Shown piece after piece: positions 1-7,887 of a stretch of 34,440 bases of DNA. Each line of letters begins with the position of its first letter. Position 1 is the stretch's first letter. The notes under the pieces are model-generated. The model saw only the letters and a list, made by a program, of their open reading frames with translations, ran no database searches and had not been told where the DNA came from. Origin of the DNA: CAZFBA01 sp964517135. GTDB taxonomy: Bacteria; Cyanobacteriota; Vampirovibrionia; JBFMGH01. The position numbers and the translations under genes are program-made. The stretch is taken from the NCBI GenBank assembly GCA_964517135.1, contig CAZFBA010000040.1, positions 1 through 34,440 on the forward strand. The letters run 5' to 3'.

Positions 1-17
1 GACCGCAGAGGACTGTA

Positions 18-54
18 AAAGGGGCCTCCGGCCCCTTTCGCTGGCTTCGCCAGC
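18..54. repeat. Two adjacent perfect GC-rich hairpins
   Basis: The first hairpin pairs 18-26 with 30-38 (9 bp, loop TCC, A-run before and T-run after). The second pairs 40-45 with 49-54 (6 bp, loop TTC). The first could act as a bidirectional terminator for a gene left of the window. They begin a gene-free stretch (1-468) much richer in G+C than the rest of the window. Confidence 0.6.
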
Positions 55-84
55 TCAGGGCCCACCCACCCACCCTCAGGGGTC

Positions 85-125
85 GGGTTTCAGGGCGCCG
101 GGCTGCGCCCGGCGCCCTGAAACCC
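85..125 (-). repeat. Hairpin repeat A (GGGT...ACCCGAC family)
   Basis: Perfect palindrome: 19-bp stem (85-103 with 107-125) and a 3-nt loop TGC. Outer bases are GTCGGGT on the left and ACCCTCAT on the right, so read on the minus strand it has the family form TGAGGGT-stem-ACCCGAC. The stem is nearly all G+C. There is no U-run, so it is not a standard terminator. Confidence 0.75.
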
Positions 126-174
126 TCATTTAACAGGAGACAGAAGTCATGGCACTCTGAACCCTGTTTTATGA

Positions 175-212
175 GGGTTTGCGAGGCGAACGAAGTGAGC
201 CGAGCATAACCC
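175..212 (+). repeat. Degenerate hairpin repeat of the same family
   Basis: Imperfect inverted repeat with the family edges GGGTT and AACCC, followed by GAA instead of GAC. The inner arms TGC-GA-GGC and GCC-GA-GCA pair around a symmetrical GA/GA internal loop, with one bulged A. The 22 bases ending in its GGGT (157-178) recur exactly at 270-291 in front of hairpin B, so the two units share a left flank. Confidence 0.5.
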
Positions 213-287
213 GAATTGAAGGGCGGCAGCGGGCGGGAACTTGCTGTGGTGGGGCCGCCACTCTACCGGCTGAACCCTGTTTTATGA

Positions 288-327
288 GGGTGTTATGCGG
301 CGCCTACGGCGCCGCATAACACCCGAC
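288..327 (+). repeat. Hairpin repeat B (GGGT...ACCCGAC family)
   Basis: Perfect palindrome: 17-bp stem (288-304 with 308-324), loop TAC, preceded by TGA and followed by GAC. It begins GGGTGTTA and has a GC-rich inner stem. It lies about 140 nt downstream of the enolase stop codon on the minus strand. Confidence 0.75.
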
Positions 328-340
328 CTCTATAATCTAG

Positions 341-385
341 AATCTATACATTACTTCCAAGTATCAATATATTATTGATTCTTGG
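341..385. repeat. Short repeat with inverted arms
   Basis: Bases 341-371 recur at 3247-3277 with about 28 of 31 identical. Within this copy, 357-369 pair with 373-385 (13-bp stem with one T-T mismatch, 3-nt loop). The second copy keeps only the left part. Both sit just downstream of genes. Function is unknown. Confidence 0.5.
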
Positions 386-406
386 CGATCTAATACATTT
401 GTTTTA

Positions 407-439
407 TCAAAAGTAAAGAGGACAAGTTAAATGCCCTCT
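407..439 (-). terminator. Possible terminator after eno
   Basis: On the minus strand a 7-bp hairpin with one wobble (arms 433-439 and 417-423) is followed by a T-rich stretch (407-416). It starts about 30 nt after the enolase stop. The stem is short, so this is a modest call. Confidence 0.4.
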
Positions 440-468
440 CTGTATATATCTTTAATTGAATTATACTA

Positions 469-1770
469 TTAACAAACGCTGGAAAGCTTTTTAAGGCATT
501 TAAAAGCCTGCATACCTGCATATCTGGCAACAGGCCCTAATTCCTGCTCAATTCTGATTAGCTGGTTATATTTAGCTACACGGTCTGTTCTACAGGCAGA
601 GCCGGTTTTAATTTGTCCTGCATTGGTTGCAACAGCAAGGTCAGCAATAGTTGTATCTTCTGTTTCTCCTGATCTGTGACTGATAACACTTGTATAGCCT
701 GCCTGATGTGCCATGTTAATACAGGCAAGGGTTTCAGAAAGTGTACCAATCTGATTAAGCTTAATCAGAATGCTGTTAGCAATATTTCTTTCTATACCCA
801 TTGCCAGGCGTTTTGTATTGGTTACAAACAGGTCATCACCTACGAGTTGAATCTTGTTGCCCAATTTGTCAGTAATAATTTTCCAGCCATCCCAGTCTTC
901 TTCAGCCATACCGTCTTCTATAGAAATAATTGGATATTTATTAACCCAGTTTACATAATAGTCAGCCATTTCTTCAGAAGAAAGAACCTTGTTTTCGCTT
1001 TCGAGGTGATATTTACCATCCTTATAAAATTCTGAAGATGCCGGGTCAAGGGCTAATTTGATATCATTCTGTGTATAACCGGCTTTTTCAATAGCTTCCA
1101 GTATGACTTCAACAGCTTCTTCGTTGGATTTAAGATCCGGCGCAAAACCGCCTTCATCACCTACAGCTGTATTGTAGCCTCTGGCATGTAAGACTTTCTT
1201 AAGAGAGTGGAAGGTCTCAGCTCCCCACCTGAGAGCCTCAGCAAATGTTGGCGCACCAACAGGAACAATCATAAATTCTTGAAGATCAACATTGTTATCA
1301 GCATGCTGACCACCATTAATAATATTCATCATCGGAACAGGTAAAACTGACGCATTAACGCCACCAATATACCTGTATAGAGGAAGACCCAGCGCAGCAG
1401 CAGAAGCTTTTGCTATTGCCAGACTGACACCTAAAATGGCATTAGCACCAAGTTTTTTCTTTGTTTCTGTTCCATCCATATCTATAAGGAGCTTGTCGAT
1501 TTCTACCTGGTTGGAAGCATCATGATCAATGAGTTCTTTAGCAATAATTTCATTAACATTCTCTACTGCCTGCATAACTCCTTTACCGTTATACTGGCTC
1601 TGGTCTTCATCTCTTAATTCAAGAGCTTCGTGAACACCTGTAGAAGCTCCTGACGGAACCGCTGCACGGCCAATATCTCCACCTGACAAAACAACATCAA
1701 CTTCTATTGTCGGGTTGCCTCTGGAATCTAAAATTTGTCTTGCTTTAATATGTTCGATAAAAGTAGACAT
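469..1770 (-). CDS. eno: Enolase
   Basis: Converts 2-phosphoglycerate to phosphoenolpyruvate in glycolysis; a cytoplasmic Mg2+ enzyme. The 433-aa product has the normal family length and the full set of signatures: ARQILDSRGNPT near the N-terminus, the GDEGGFAP loop, metal ligands in SIEDGMAE and LVGDDLF, catalytic lysine in ILIKLNQIGT, and the C-terminal signature SHRSGETEDTTIADLAV. The ATG at 1768-1770 is chosen because GGAGG lies 5 nt upstream; an in-frame TTG four codons earlier overlaps that SD site and is rejected. It follows rqcP by 32 nt and is probably cotranscribed. Confidence 0.98.
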   Translation of the reverse strand: MSTFIEHIKARQILDSRGNPTIEVDVVLSGGDIGRAAVPSGASTGVHEALELRDEDQSQYNGKGVMQAVENVNEIIAKELIDHDASNQVEIDKLLIDMDGTETKKKLGANAILGVSLAIAKASAAALGLPLYRYIGGVNASVLPVPMMNIINGGQHADNNVDLQEFMIVPVGAPTFAEALRWGAETFHSLKKVLHARGYNTAVGDEGGFAPDLKSNEEAVEVILEAIEKAGYTQNDIKLALDPASSEFYKDGKYHLESENKVLSSEEMADYYVNWVNKYPIISIEDGMAEEDWDGWKIITDKLGNKIQLVGDDLFVTNTKRLAMGIERNIANSILIKLNQIGTLSETLACINMAHQAGYTSVISHRSGETEDTTIADLAVATNAGQIKTGSACRTDRVAKYNQLIRIEQELGPVARYAGMQAFKCLKKLSSVC

Positions 1771-1802
1771 AGCGTCCTCCAATCTTATCTAATAACTATA
1801 TC

Positions 1803-2060
1803 TCAGTATTGTTTCTGTTCTACTAATTCGTAGAGATTTTTTGACTCTTGAATGCTCACATTGCCGGCAGGTACTTCAAGAATTTTTACCACAACGGTCT
1901 TGTTAGCATACTCAATGGTAATGAAGTCATCTTCCTTAACAGTGGTAGAGGGTTTAGCAACATTTTTATTTACAAAAACCCTTCCCTGGTTGCACACAGT
2001 ATTTGCGACGGTTCTTCTTTTTATTAATCGTGAGACTTTAAGAAATTTATCCAACCGCAA
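1803..2060 (-). CDS. rqcP: S4-domain RNA-binding protein, RqcP-like
   Basis: Small 85-aa protein that is almost entirely an S4 RNA-binding domain. The opening residues MRLDKFLKVSRLIKRRT are the hallmark of the RqcP/YabO group (related to Hsp15), which in Bacillus acts with RqcH on stalled 50S subunits in ribosome-associated quality control. The GRVFVNKNVAKPS segment is the S4 core. The start is TTG, with GAGG about 10 nt upstream. It sits immediately upstream of eno on the same strand. No rqcH lies in the window, so the pathway role is by family only. Confidence 0.88.
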   Translation of the reverse strand: MRLDKFLKVSRLIKRRTVANTVCNQGRVFVNKNVAKPSTTVKEDDFITIEYANKTVVVKILEVPAGNVSIQESKNLYELVEQKQY

Positions 2061-2265
2061 ATTTTTTGATACCTCATCAAAAATTCATTGATTGAAGTCA
2101 TTTTACTGTGATCAAAATTTCTTCTCAAGAAATATTTTTGTTTTGTAAAGACTGGATAAGTCTTTATCTCTGACATAGAAATGGTTTTGCCATTTAAACA
2201 GTTATTTTAAATTAGTTTATCTTTATCCCGAATTATTCATCAATTTATAGTCTATTTATTCTTGA

Positions 2266-2305
2266 GGGTTTAAAAGTGCTGCGCCGCCGCACTTTTAAAC
2301 CCGAC
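2266..2305 (+). repeat. Hairpin repeat C (GGGT...ACCCGAC family)
   Basis: A 14-bp perfect stem (2266-2279 with 2289-2302) with a 9-nt GC-rich loop, preceded by TTGA and followed by GAC. The stem is AT-rich (GGGTTTAAAAGTGC), quite unlike hairpins A and B although the edges are the same. It lies in the 424-bp divergent gap 2061-2484, where I see no gene. Confidence 0.7.
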
Positions 2306-2484
2306 CCCCTAACTTCTGTTCCCTGCAATGTTTTAACACTGTGTTAAATAGATGTATTCGCTAAACCTCAATTTCTATAACTGTTTCAGGTCAATTTATT
2401 AATAGTTTATGAATTAAATTGGTTATACTATTGCAAGTTTTGAGTATTAAACATTAAAATGGATAAAAAGGCTATCAGGTGATT

Positions 2485-3153
2485 ATGGAACAGAAAAAAG
2501 GCATTATTGATCTTAATAAAAAAGGTGAGCTGATTGTCACAACAGAAGGCGAAACTCACAGGATTTCATTTGAGATTAAAGGATATACGTCAGACAGTGT
2601 TATGCTTGATTGCCCGCAAGAACATAAACAGATGCTCAAGGGGCTTAAACCCGGCACTCTAATAGAATTAAATATGTTTACACATAGTGGGGTCATTGTG
2701 CTGGGGTCACAAATCAAAGAAACTTTCAGAGATGATAATGTTATTATTGATTTTCCACATGAAAAAAAGACTATTCAACGTCGAGAGTTTTTCAGGGTGG
2801 GTGTTCAACGTAAAATCAAAGTCAGATATAATGATGGGTATCATGATATTCTTGCAGAGGGTAAGACTGTCGATATTAGCGGCGGTGGCGTTAGATTCTG
2901 GACTCCGCAACACCTTCATGTAGGTTTTATGGCCGATGTTGAAATGTATATAGGGGATCTTTGCGATTATGATGGCACAGTTCCTGCTAAGGGAAGAATT
3001 CTTTACACTAAAACTCATGATAGCCTTTTTACTACCAAAACAGGGTATCTCAGTGTCATAAAATTCTCTGAAATAACAAATAAATCAAGGCAGTTAATTA
3101 TGAAAACCTGTTTTAAACTTCAGATTGATATGCGCAAAAAAGGTATATTATAG
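2485..3153 (+). CDS. PilZ domain protein, YcgR-like
   Basis: A 222-aa protein with two parts: an N-terminal beta-rich YcgR_N-like region (about 5-90) and a C-terminal PilZ domain (about 97-215). The c-di-GMP motifs are intact: RREFFR (R100 and R104, the RxxxR motif) and DISGGG at 130-135 (D/NxSxxG). YcgR-type proteins bind c-di-GMP and slow the flagellar motor by contacting MotA or the rotor, and motAB lie 2.5 kb downstream. The start is the ATG at 2485 with AGG at 2477-2479; a GTG two codons upstream is possible. Regulation of motility is inference; the fold and ligand are strong calls. Confidence 0.88.
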   Translation: MEQKKGIIDLNKKGELIVTTEGETHRISFEIKGYTSDSVMLDCPQEHKQMLKGLKPGTLIELNMFTHSGVIVLGSQIKETFRDDNVIIDFPHEKKTIQRREFFRVGVQRKIKVRYNDGYHDILAEGKTVDISGGGVRFWTPQHLHVGFMADVEMYIGDLCDYDGTVPAKGRILYTKTHDSLFTTKTGYLSVIKFSEITNKSRQLIMKTCFKLQIDMRKKGIL

Positions 3154-3246
3154 TCTATAAAAGACATTAACATCTTAATAGTTAATATTCATAACTGTGC
3201 TATACCATTCCACGTAAATAATTAATATATGCAGATAGAATTCAGT

Positions 3247-3277
3247 AATCTATACATTACTTTCAAGGATCAGTATA
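3247..3277. repeat. Second copy of the 341-371 repeat
   Basis: About 28 of 31 bases match 341-371. It lies between the convergent PilZ and metalloprotease genes, in a 171-bp gap with no other feature. Confidence 0.5.
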
Positions 3278-3324
3278 GAATAACCCTGAACAACTGCAAA
3301 GGTCATTTTACCGGGCATAACTTG

Positions 3325-4026
3325 TTAAATGCTAAACTCGTTTACTGGCGGAGAATTATATAGATCCTGAAGACGCTGCATATCATTTTCTGAAATTGAC
3401 CTGTTTGAAATACCTCTGTGATGCATTATGTCTTTTGCAGTTTCAGAGTGATGCAAACCAAGAGCATGGCCAAACTCATGTAATAACGTGCGCCTTACAC
3501 GCTCAATTCTCTTTGATGCTGGCAAAAGCTTATCTATAGCCGGGTATAAAACTATAGATATTTCTGCTTTCTCTATTCTTTCACCAACCACTTTGAGATT
3601 ATTGTGCCCTGATTCATAATCACGACCAATAATAACTGTATCTGCCCATCTTATAACAATATCAGCTTCCTGTTCTGAAAGGGTCTTGATAAACCTTATT
3701 TTGCCCAGCGATGCCCGGGACCAATCCAGTGTTACTGTGTTTATTACCTCTTCAAATTCTTTAAGATAGCCTGATATAAACATACCTTTATGAACATAAT
3801 ATTTGAGAGGCATTATAGAAAGATCCCAGCGGGCACCTTTCTTCTTTTCTGTCTGGTCAGAATTTTCCCACTGTTTAATGCACTGAATAAGATCTTCAGG
3901 AAGTTTTTTCTTCTCTTTTACCTCTGATGTATTACTGGTATCAGTGTTTCTTCTTACTTTAATTTCTGTTAAGTTATAATTATTAGGGTGCACCCGATAT
4001 ATTTGATCTGGCCTGTTAATATTCAT
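3325..4026 (-). CDS. Matrixin-like zinc metalloprotease
   Basis: A 233-aa protein with a C-terminal metzincin domain. The zinc motif HExxHxxGxxH is complete (H183, E184, H187, G190, H193) and is followed by a Met-turn (DIMHH, M201). The ADIVIRWAD segment at 121-129 is typical of matrixin (M10A) domains, which cleave peptide bonds with one zinc ion. The first 65 residues are polar and Lys/Glu-rich, with no signal peptide or membrane segment, although most matrixins are secreted. ATG with SD GGAAG 4 nt upstream. Transcribed alone, convergent with the PilZ gene. The substrate cannot be read from the sequence. Confidence 0.85.
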   Translation of the reverse strand: MNINRPDQIYRVHPNNYNLTEIKVRRNTDTSNTSEVKEKKKLPEDLIQCIKQWENSDQTEKKKGARWDLSIMPLKYYVHKGMFISGYLKEFEEVINTVTLDWSRASLGKIRFIKTLSEQEADIVIRWADTVIIGRDYESGHNNLKVVGERIEKAEISIVLYPAIDKLLPASKRIERVRRTLLHEFGHALGLHHSETAKDIMHHRGISNRSISENDMQRLQDLYNSPPVNEFSI

Positions 4027-4502
4027 TAGACTTCCCCGGTTTTTTCTCTTAAAAGGTTTATACTATGGTAGTTATAGAATTTCTGGTTTGAACCTTGCAA
4101 TGGTTTATTTAATAAGTATAGTCATATATTTTTAATAAATCCATTTTGAATGCATTAAATCGTTTGTTTGATTGAAATTATTTACGTGTATAATGCTAAA
4201 ATAGTTTTAGAGCCTCAAAAGAATGAATAAATTTAAATATTCTATAAAATATAGTCATTTGCCGGGGTTTGGATGTTGTATCAAAATCAAATGTTATAAT
4301 ATTTTTTAATTTATTAAATTTAGTGTAAGGAGAAATGATTTTTTTGGGTTAAAATTATTGAAACAGTAATATTAAAACCCGTAAACAATATGCTATGATC
4401 TTTGTAACACAATAGTTTTAGAAGTATTTCCCGGGTAAACATATTCAGTAAAGAGAAAAAACAGACACCGTCATAGAAATTGTTTTGAATAAAGAAAATA
4501 TA
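4027..4502. other. Divergent intergenic region
   Basis: A 476-bp AT-rich gap between the divergent protease and HDOD genes, so it should hold both promoters. I see no convincing gene. AAGGAG at 4328 precedes an ATG that opens only a five-codon frame. No riboswitch-like fold was recognised. Confidence 0.4.
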
Positions 4503-5312
4503 ATGACAAACCAATCTTTAGACAAAATTATAGACGATCTTCCAACATTACCATCAATGCCTAATATTATCTTTGAGGCATTAGCAGTTATTGGAAACCC
4601 CAGATCAAGCATCAGACAGTTGAGCAGAATCATTTCTAAAGATCTTTCAATAACAACAGAAATACTTAAGATGGTTAATTCAGCCTATTATGGTTTTCCC
4701 AGTCAGATAACAACAATTAATCAGGCTATGGCCTTATTGGGTCTTGAAAATGTTCGGGGGGTTATATTTGGAGCTGCCACAAAGCCAATGCTCACAACGT
4801 ATTCTGGAAGAACCTTATGGGTGCATTCTATTCGTTGTGCTGTAGGCTGCCAAATGCTTTCAAAAGGATTAGGCATGGGTAACCCTGATGAAGCCTTTGT
4901 TGTAGGCCTGCTTCATGACGTAGGCAAAACCGTTATGGAAATCTATGACAGAAACAGAATGAAAGAATTATCACGCCTTGTTAATATGGGGGCCGATCAG
5001 CTATATATGGAACAAACTCTATTCGGTTTTCTTCATACAGAGGCAGGAGCAGCCCTGGCATCAAAATGGAAGCTGCCTAACGTCATTATAGATTGCATTC
5101 GATATCACCATAACCCACAGGATACAGATGATATACCGCTGGCACAGATTGTATATGTTGCTAATTGCCTCACACAAGAAAAAGAAGTATTCCCCATGAT
5201 TGACCCTGAGATTGCAGACTATCTTGACTTTGAACTACCCAACCCATCAGATGTCAGAGAAAAAATCTTTACAGATAGTGAGTCTATTATCAGGGCACTG
5301 GAAAAGAAATAA
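4503..5312 (+). CDS. HDOD domain protein
   Basis: A 269-aa single-domain protein matching the HDOD family, which is related to HD hydrolases but usually lacks some metal ligands. Visible marks are LPTLPSMP near the N-terminus, ISKDLSITTEILKMVNSAYYG, the LG(L)ENVRGVIFG segment, and the partial HD motif VGLLHDVGKTVM. HDOD proteins act in signal output, often next to c-di-GMP proteins and flagellar genes, which fits PilZ upstream and motAB downstream. The exact role is unknown. The ATG at 4503 is preferred; a TTG six codons earlier (4485) is also open and neither has a strong SD site. Confidence 0.85.
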   Translation: MTNQSLDKIIDDLPTLPSMPNIIFEALAVIGNPRSSIRQLSRIISKDLSITTEILKMVNSAYYGFPSQITTINQAMALLGLENVRGVIFGAATKPMLTTYSGRTLWVHSIRCAVGCQMLSKGLGMGNPDEAFVVGLLHDVGKTVMEIYDRNRMKELSRLVNMGADQLYMEQTLFGFLHTEAGAALASKWKLPNVIIDCIRYHHNPQDTDDIPLAQIVYVANCLTQEKEVFPMIDPEIADYLDFELPNPSDVREKIFTDSESIIRALEKK

Positions 5313-5345
5313 ACAAATTTATTGCTGTCTATTTTTAAAACAAAG

Positions 5346-5376
5346 GCTATTTAAGAGAATAAATAGCTGTTTATCT
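5346..5376 (+). terminator. Likely terminator after the HDOD gene
   Basis: Hairpin GCTATTTA/TAAATAGC (5346-5353 with 5360-5367, 6-nt loop) 33 nt after the HDOD stop, followed by a T-rich but interrupted tract. The AT-rich stem makes it weak. Confidence 0.4.
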
Positions 5377-5493
5377 TTTGTATGAAAGAAATTATTATTA
5401 CCTTTTTGTTAAAACTTTTGTCCTGACTTATTGAACACATTAATCATTTGTTTAGTGGATGATGTAAAAAGCTGAAAACGGTATCTTTAAATA

Positions 5494-5575
5494 TAGTAAA
5501 CGCATAATTTAATACCTCTTAAAATTAAATAAGAGCTTGATTTTTCTAAAATATGTGTTTCAAATGCGTTTACTA
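5494..5575. promoter_or_regulatory. 12-bp inverted repeat upstream of motA
   Basis: TAGTAAACGCAT at 5494-5505 is the exact reverse complement of ATGCGTTTACTA at 5564-5575. The arms are 58 bp apart and the second ends 36 bp before the motA start. Separated perfect arms fit two oppositely oriented sites for one regulator, or a long hairpin in the leader. No consensus known to me matches. Confidence 0.45.
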
Positions 5576-5611
5576 AGTATGAAGTAAAATAAATCAATAA
5601 CAGGTAAAATT

Positions 5612-6403
5612 ATGGATATTGCAACTCTAATAGGAATCATTATCGGCCTGTCAGCAATTATAGGCGGGCAAATGCTTGAATCTGGTGCCGCTATTTCAAT
5701 TATACACCCGACCGCAGCTATTATTGTTTTTGGCGGGACTCTGGGTGCTATAATGATTAACTTCCCTATGAAAACAATCATTAACGCTATCTTCTCCCTT
5801 AAAAAAGTTTTTCTCTCTGATAAAATCGATCTCCGTAATGTTTTTATTCAGATTATTAACCTTGCAGACCTGACCAGAAGAGAAGGCAATCTGGCACTTG
5901 AGCCAGTAGTAAACACCATAGATAATGACTTTCTGAGAAAAGGTGTACAGTTAATAGCTGATAGTGCAAATGCCCGTGTTATTAAAGATATACTGGGTAC
6001 ACAGATCAAACAGGAAGAAGAAGAGGCCGCTTATAGCGCACTGGTATTTGAAAGTGCTGGCGGGTTTGCCCCTACATTCGGTATTGTTGGAGCCGTTCTT
6101 GGTTTAATACAAGTTATGCAGCACATATCAGAACCCTCTATGCTGGGTCAGGGCATTGCAACTGCCTTTATTGCCACTTTTTATGGGGTTGCTGCCGCTA
6201 ACCTGATACTTTTACCACTTGGCGGAAAAATCAGAATTAAGATCAATGAAGAAATCGCCATCAAACAAATGATACTTGAAGGCGTTCTATCAATACATTC
6301 AGGAGAAAACCCTGCTGTAGTAGAAGAAAAACTTAACTCTTTCCTTATACATAAATATCAATATAGCCAGCCACAAGAAATAATGGAACCCGAAGGATGG
6401 TAA
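5612..6403 (+). CDS. motA: Flagellar motor stator protein MotA
   Basis: Inner-membrane stator subunit that couples ion flow to flagellar rotation. The 263-aa length is typical. Two N-terminal membrane segments (about 3-22 and 30-50) and two in the C-terminal half flank the cytoplasmic loop. The conserved proline segment GGFAPTFGIVGAVLGLI and GIATAFIATFYGVAAANL match the family's third and fourth helices. ATG follows AGGT at 5601-5604. First gene of motA-motB-fliL; motB overlaps its stop by 7 nt (ATGGTAA), implying translational coupling. Confidence 0.95.
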   Translation: MDIATLIGIIIGLSAIIGGQMLESGAAISIIHPTAAIIVFGGTLGAIMINFPMKTIINAIFSLKKVFLSDKIDLRNVFIQIINLADLTRREGNLALEPVVNTIDNDFLRKGVQLIADSANARVIKDILGTQIKQEEEEAAYSALVFESAGGFAPTFGIVGAVLGLIQVMQHISEPSMLGQGIATAFIATFYGVAAANLILLPLGGKIRIKINEEIAIKQMILEGVLSIHSGENPAVVEEKLNSFLIHKYQYSQPQEIMEPEGW

Positions 6404-7239
6404 GACCTGATCAAAACAAGCTTTCAGCATATCCTCATGACCCTAACCGATGGATAGTCTCATATGCAGATTTTACTACAATGCTTCTGGCACTTTTTAT
6501 AGTTCTATACGCTGTATCGCAGCTTGACATTGCTCAAATGAGAGACTTCACCACCTCTCTGAAGAAATCTTTCGCCTCAATTGAACTTACTCACAAAGAA
6601 AAAAGAAGCGAACTCAATAAACTGTTTGCTACAACTCAATCTGTCATTAAAGCAAAACCTGTTACTTTCAGCTTTCAAGAGCAGATAGCAGCCCTCAAGA
6701 AAAAGCTCGAAGAAGCAAGTCAGGAAGTACCTGCCAGTATGAATGAACTGGATAAAGTCAAAAACCTCCTCAAAGAAAAATTACCTGCACAGGATCAAAT
6801 AAACATGATACATTCAGAAAGAGGGCTGATAATAAGTCTTGCAGATACAGTTCTTTTTGATACCGGGTCGGCAGAAATAAAAAATCAGGCACTGCCAACC
6901 CTGAATGAAATTGCTACAATTCTTCGTACGCTGCCAAACCCTATCAGAGTTGAAGGCCACACTGACGACCGGCCAATAAATACACCGAGATACCCCTCAA
7001 ACTGGGAACTTTCTACAGACCGTGCAACGAGCATTGTTAAATACTTTATAGAAAAGTTTAACTTTGCCCCCTCAAAGCTTTCAGCTGCCGGATACGGTAA
7101 ATATCGACCTGTTGCCTCAAATACTACAACCGAAGGAAGACAGGCCAACAGGAGAGTTGATATAGTTATCTTAAACAGTGGAAGCGAAATTTTTGAACCT
7201 GATGTAAAATTACAAGTAGAACAACCCTCAGGAGAATAA
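6397..7239 (+). CDS. motB: Flagellar motor stator protein MotB
   Basis: Partner of MotA that anchors the stator to peptidoglycan. The 280-aa protein has a single N-terminal membrane helix carrying the ion-binding aspartate (SYADFTTMLLALFIVLYAVS, D25), a linker with predicted helices (about 60-130), and an OmpA-type C-terminal domain with VLFDTGSAEIK and VEGHTDDRPI...NWELSTDRA. The polar residues of the helix do not let me separate a proton from a sodium motor. Start overlaps motA; GAAGG just upstream is a weak SD site. Confidence 0.95.
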   Translation: MVRPDQNKLSAYPHDPNRWIVSYADFTTMLLALFIVLYAVSQLDIAQMRDFTTSLKKSFASIELTHKEKRSELNKLFATTQSVIKAKPVTFSFQEQIAALKKKLEEASQEVPASMNELDKVKNLLKEKLPAQDQINMIHSERGLIISLADTVLFDTGSAEIKNQALPTLNEIATILRTLPNPIRVEGHTDDRPINTPRYPSNWELSTDRATSIVKYFIEKFNFAPSKLSAAGYGKYRPVASNTTTEGRQANRRVDIVILNSGSEIFEPDVKLQVEQPSGE

Positions 7240-7242
7240 TAT

Positions 7243-7872
7243 ATGGCAAGGCCTACAAAAGCAAAAGAACCAAAACCCAAAGCAGAAGGGCAGAGCGGTG
7301 GAACCGGTAATATACCCGGTGGTTTTATCGGGTTTGTAGTTATGAACGGCGCACTTACAATGGTTATATGTGCAATATTTGTTGCAGCTACATATATGAT
7401 GATGCAGGGTATGGTCAATAAACTTGGCCCACAGGAAGATGACAAAGCCCATCAGAGCAGTCATATAGGTGCGTCAATGACATTTCCTTATGAGTTAGAT
7501 GACTTTATTATAAACCTGAACAGCCCTAACGAAAGAAGATACCTGAAGGTCAAAATATCACTTGATATTGAACGCCACGAAGGAGAGCCTGAAATAGGTG
7601 TACCACCTGGTGGCGGTGGTGGTCATGGTGCCAAACCTGCCGGTGGCGGTGGTGTTCCACCAGAGGAGTTTTATAGAATCATCATGGAACCCTTTAAAAT
7701 GCCCATCAGGGATATCATTATTACCCAGCTTTCTTCGATGTCAGCAGAAGAGTTGAGTTCTACGCCTGGCAAAGAAGCAGCCAAAGATGCTATCAAAGAA
7801 GAGATTAATACCATTATGCCAGAAGACAGGCAGGTTTTAAGAGTTAACTTTGGAGAGTTTATTATACAATAA
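7243..7872 (+). CDS. fliL: Flagellar basal body-associated protein FliL, with Gly-rich insert
   Basis: FliL associates with the stator and basal body and supports torque. The 209-aa protein has a Lys/Pro-rich cytoplasmic tail (1-25), one membrane helix (about 28-54), and the periplasmic FliL domain (LDDFIINL, RRYLKVKISLDIE, then the C-terminal VLRVNFGEFIIQ). Residues about 118-140 form a Gly/Pro-rich insert after the first long strand that ordinary FliL proteins lack. ATG with SD GGAGA; 3 nt after motB, so the last gene of the stator operon. Confidence 0.9.
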   Translation: MARPTKAKEPKPKAEGQSGGTGNIPGGFIGFVVMNGALTMVICAIFVAATYMMMQGMVNKLGPQEDDKAHQSSHIGASMTFPYELDDFIINLNSPNERRYLKVKISLDIERHEGEPEIGVPPGGGGGHGAKPAGGGGVPPEEFYRIIMEPFKMPIRDIIITQLSSMSAEELSSTPGKEAAKDAIKEEINTIMPEDRQVLRVNFGEFIIQ

Positions 7873-7887
7873 TACAATATAGGCAGA

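Noticed and set aside
1..468. CRISPR array or rRNA/tRNA in the GC-rich end
   Set aside because: Repeats are palindromes of differing stem sequence, with no regular spacers, and no tRNA or rRNA fold was recognisable.
676..1035. Plus-strand frame of 119 codons inside eno
   Set aside because: It lies entirely antisense to the well-supported enolase gene and its product resembles nothing; a shadow frame.
4328..4356. AAGGAG followed closely by an ATG
   Set aside because: The frame is only five codons and the SD spacing is too short for a real start.
6885..7464. Long minus-strand frames antisense to motB and fliL
   Set aside because: Both plus-strand genes have full family signatures; the minus frames are shadows.
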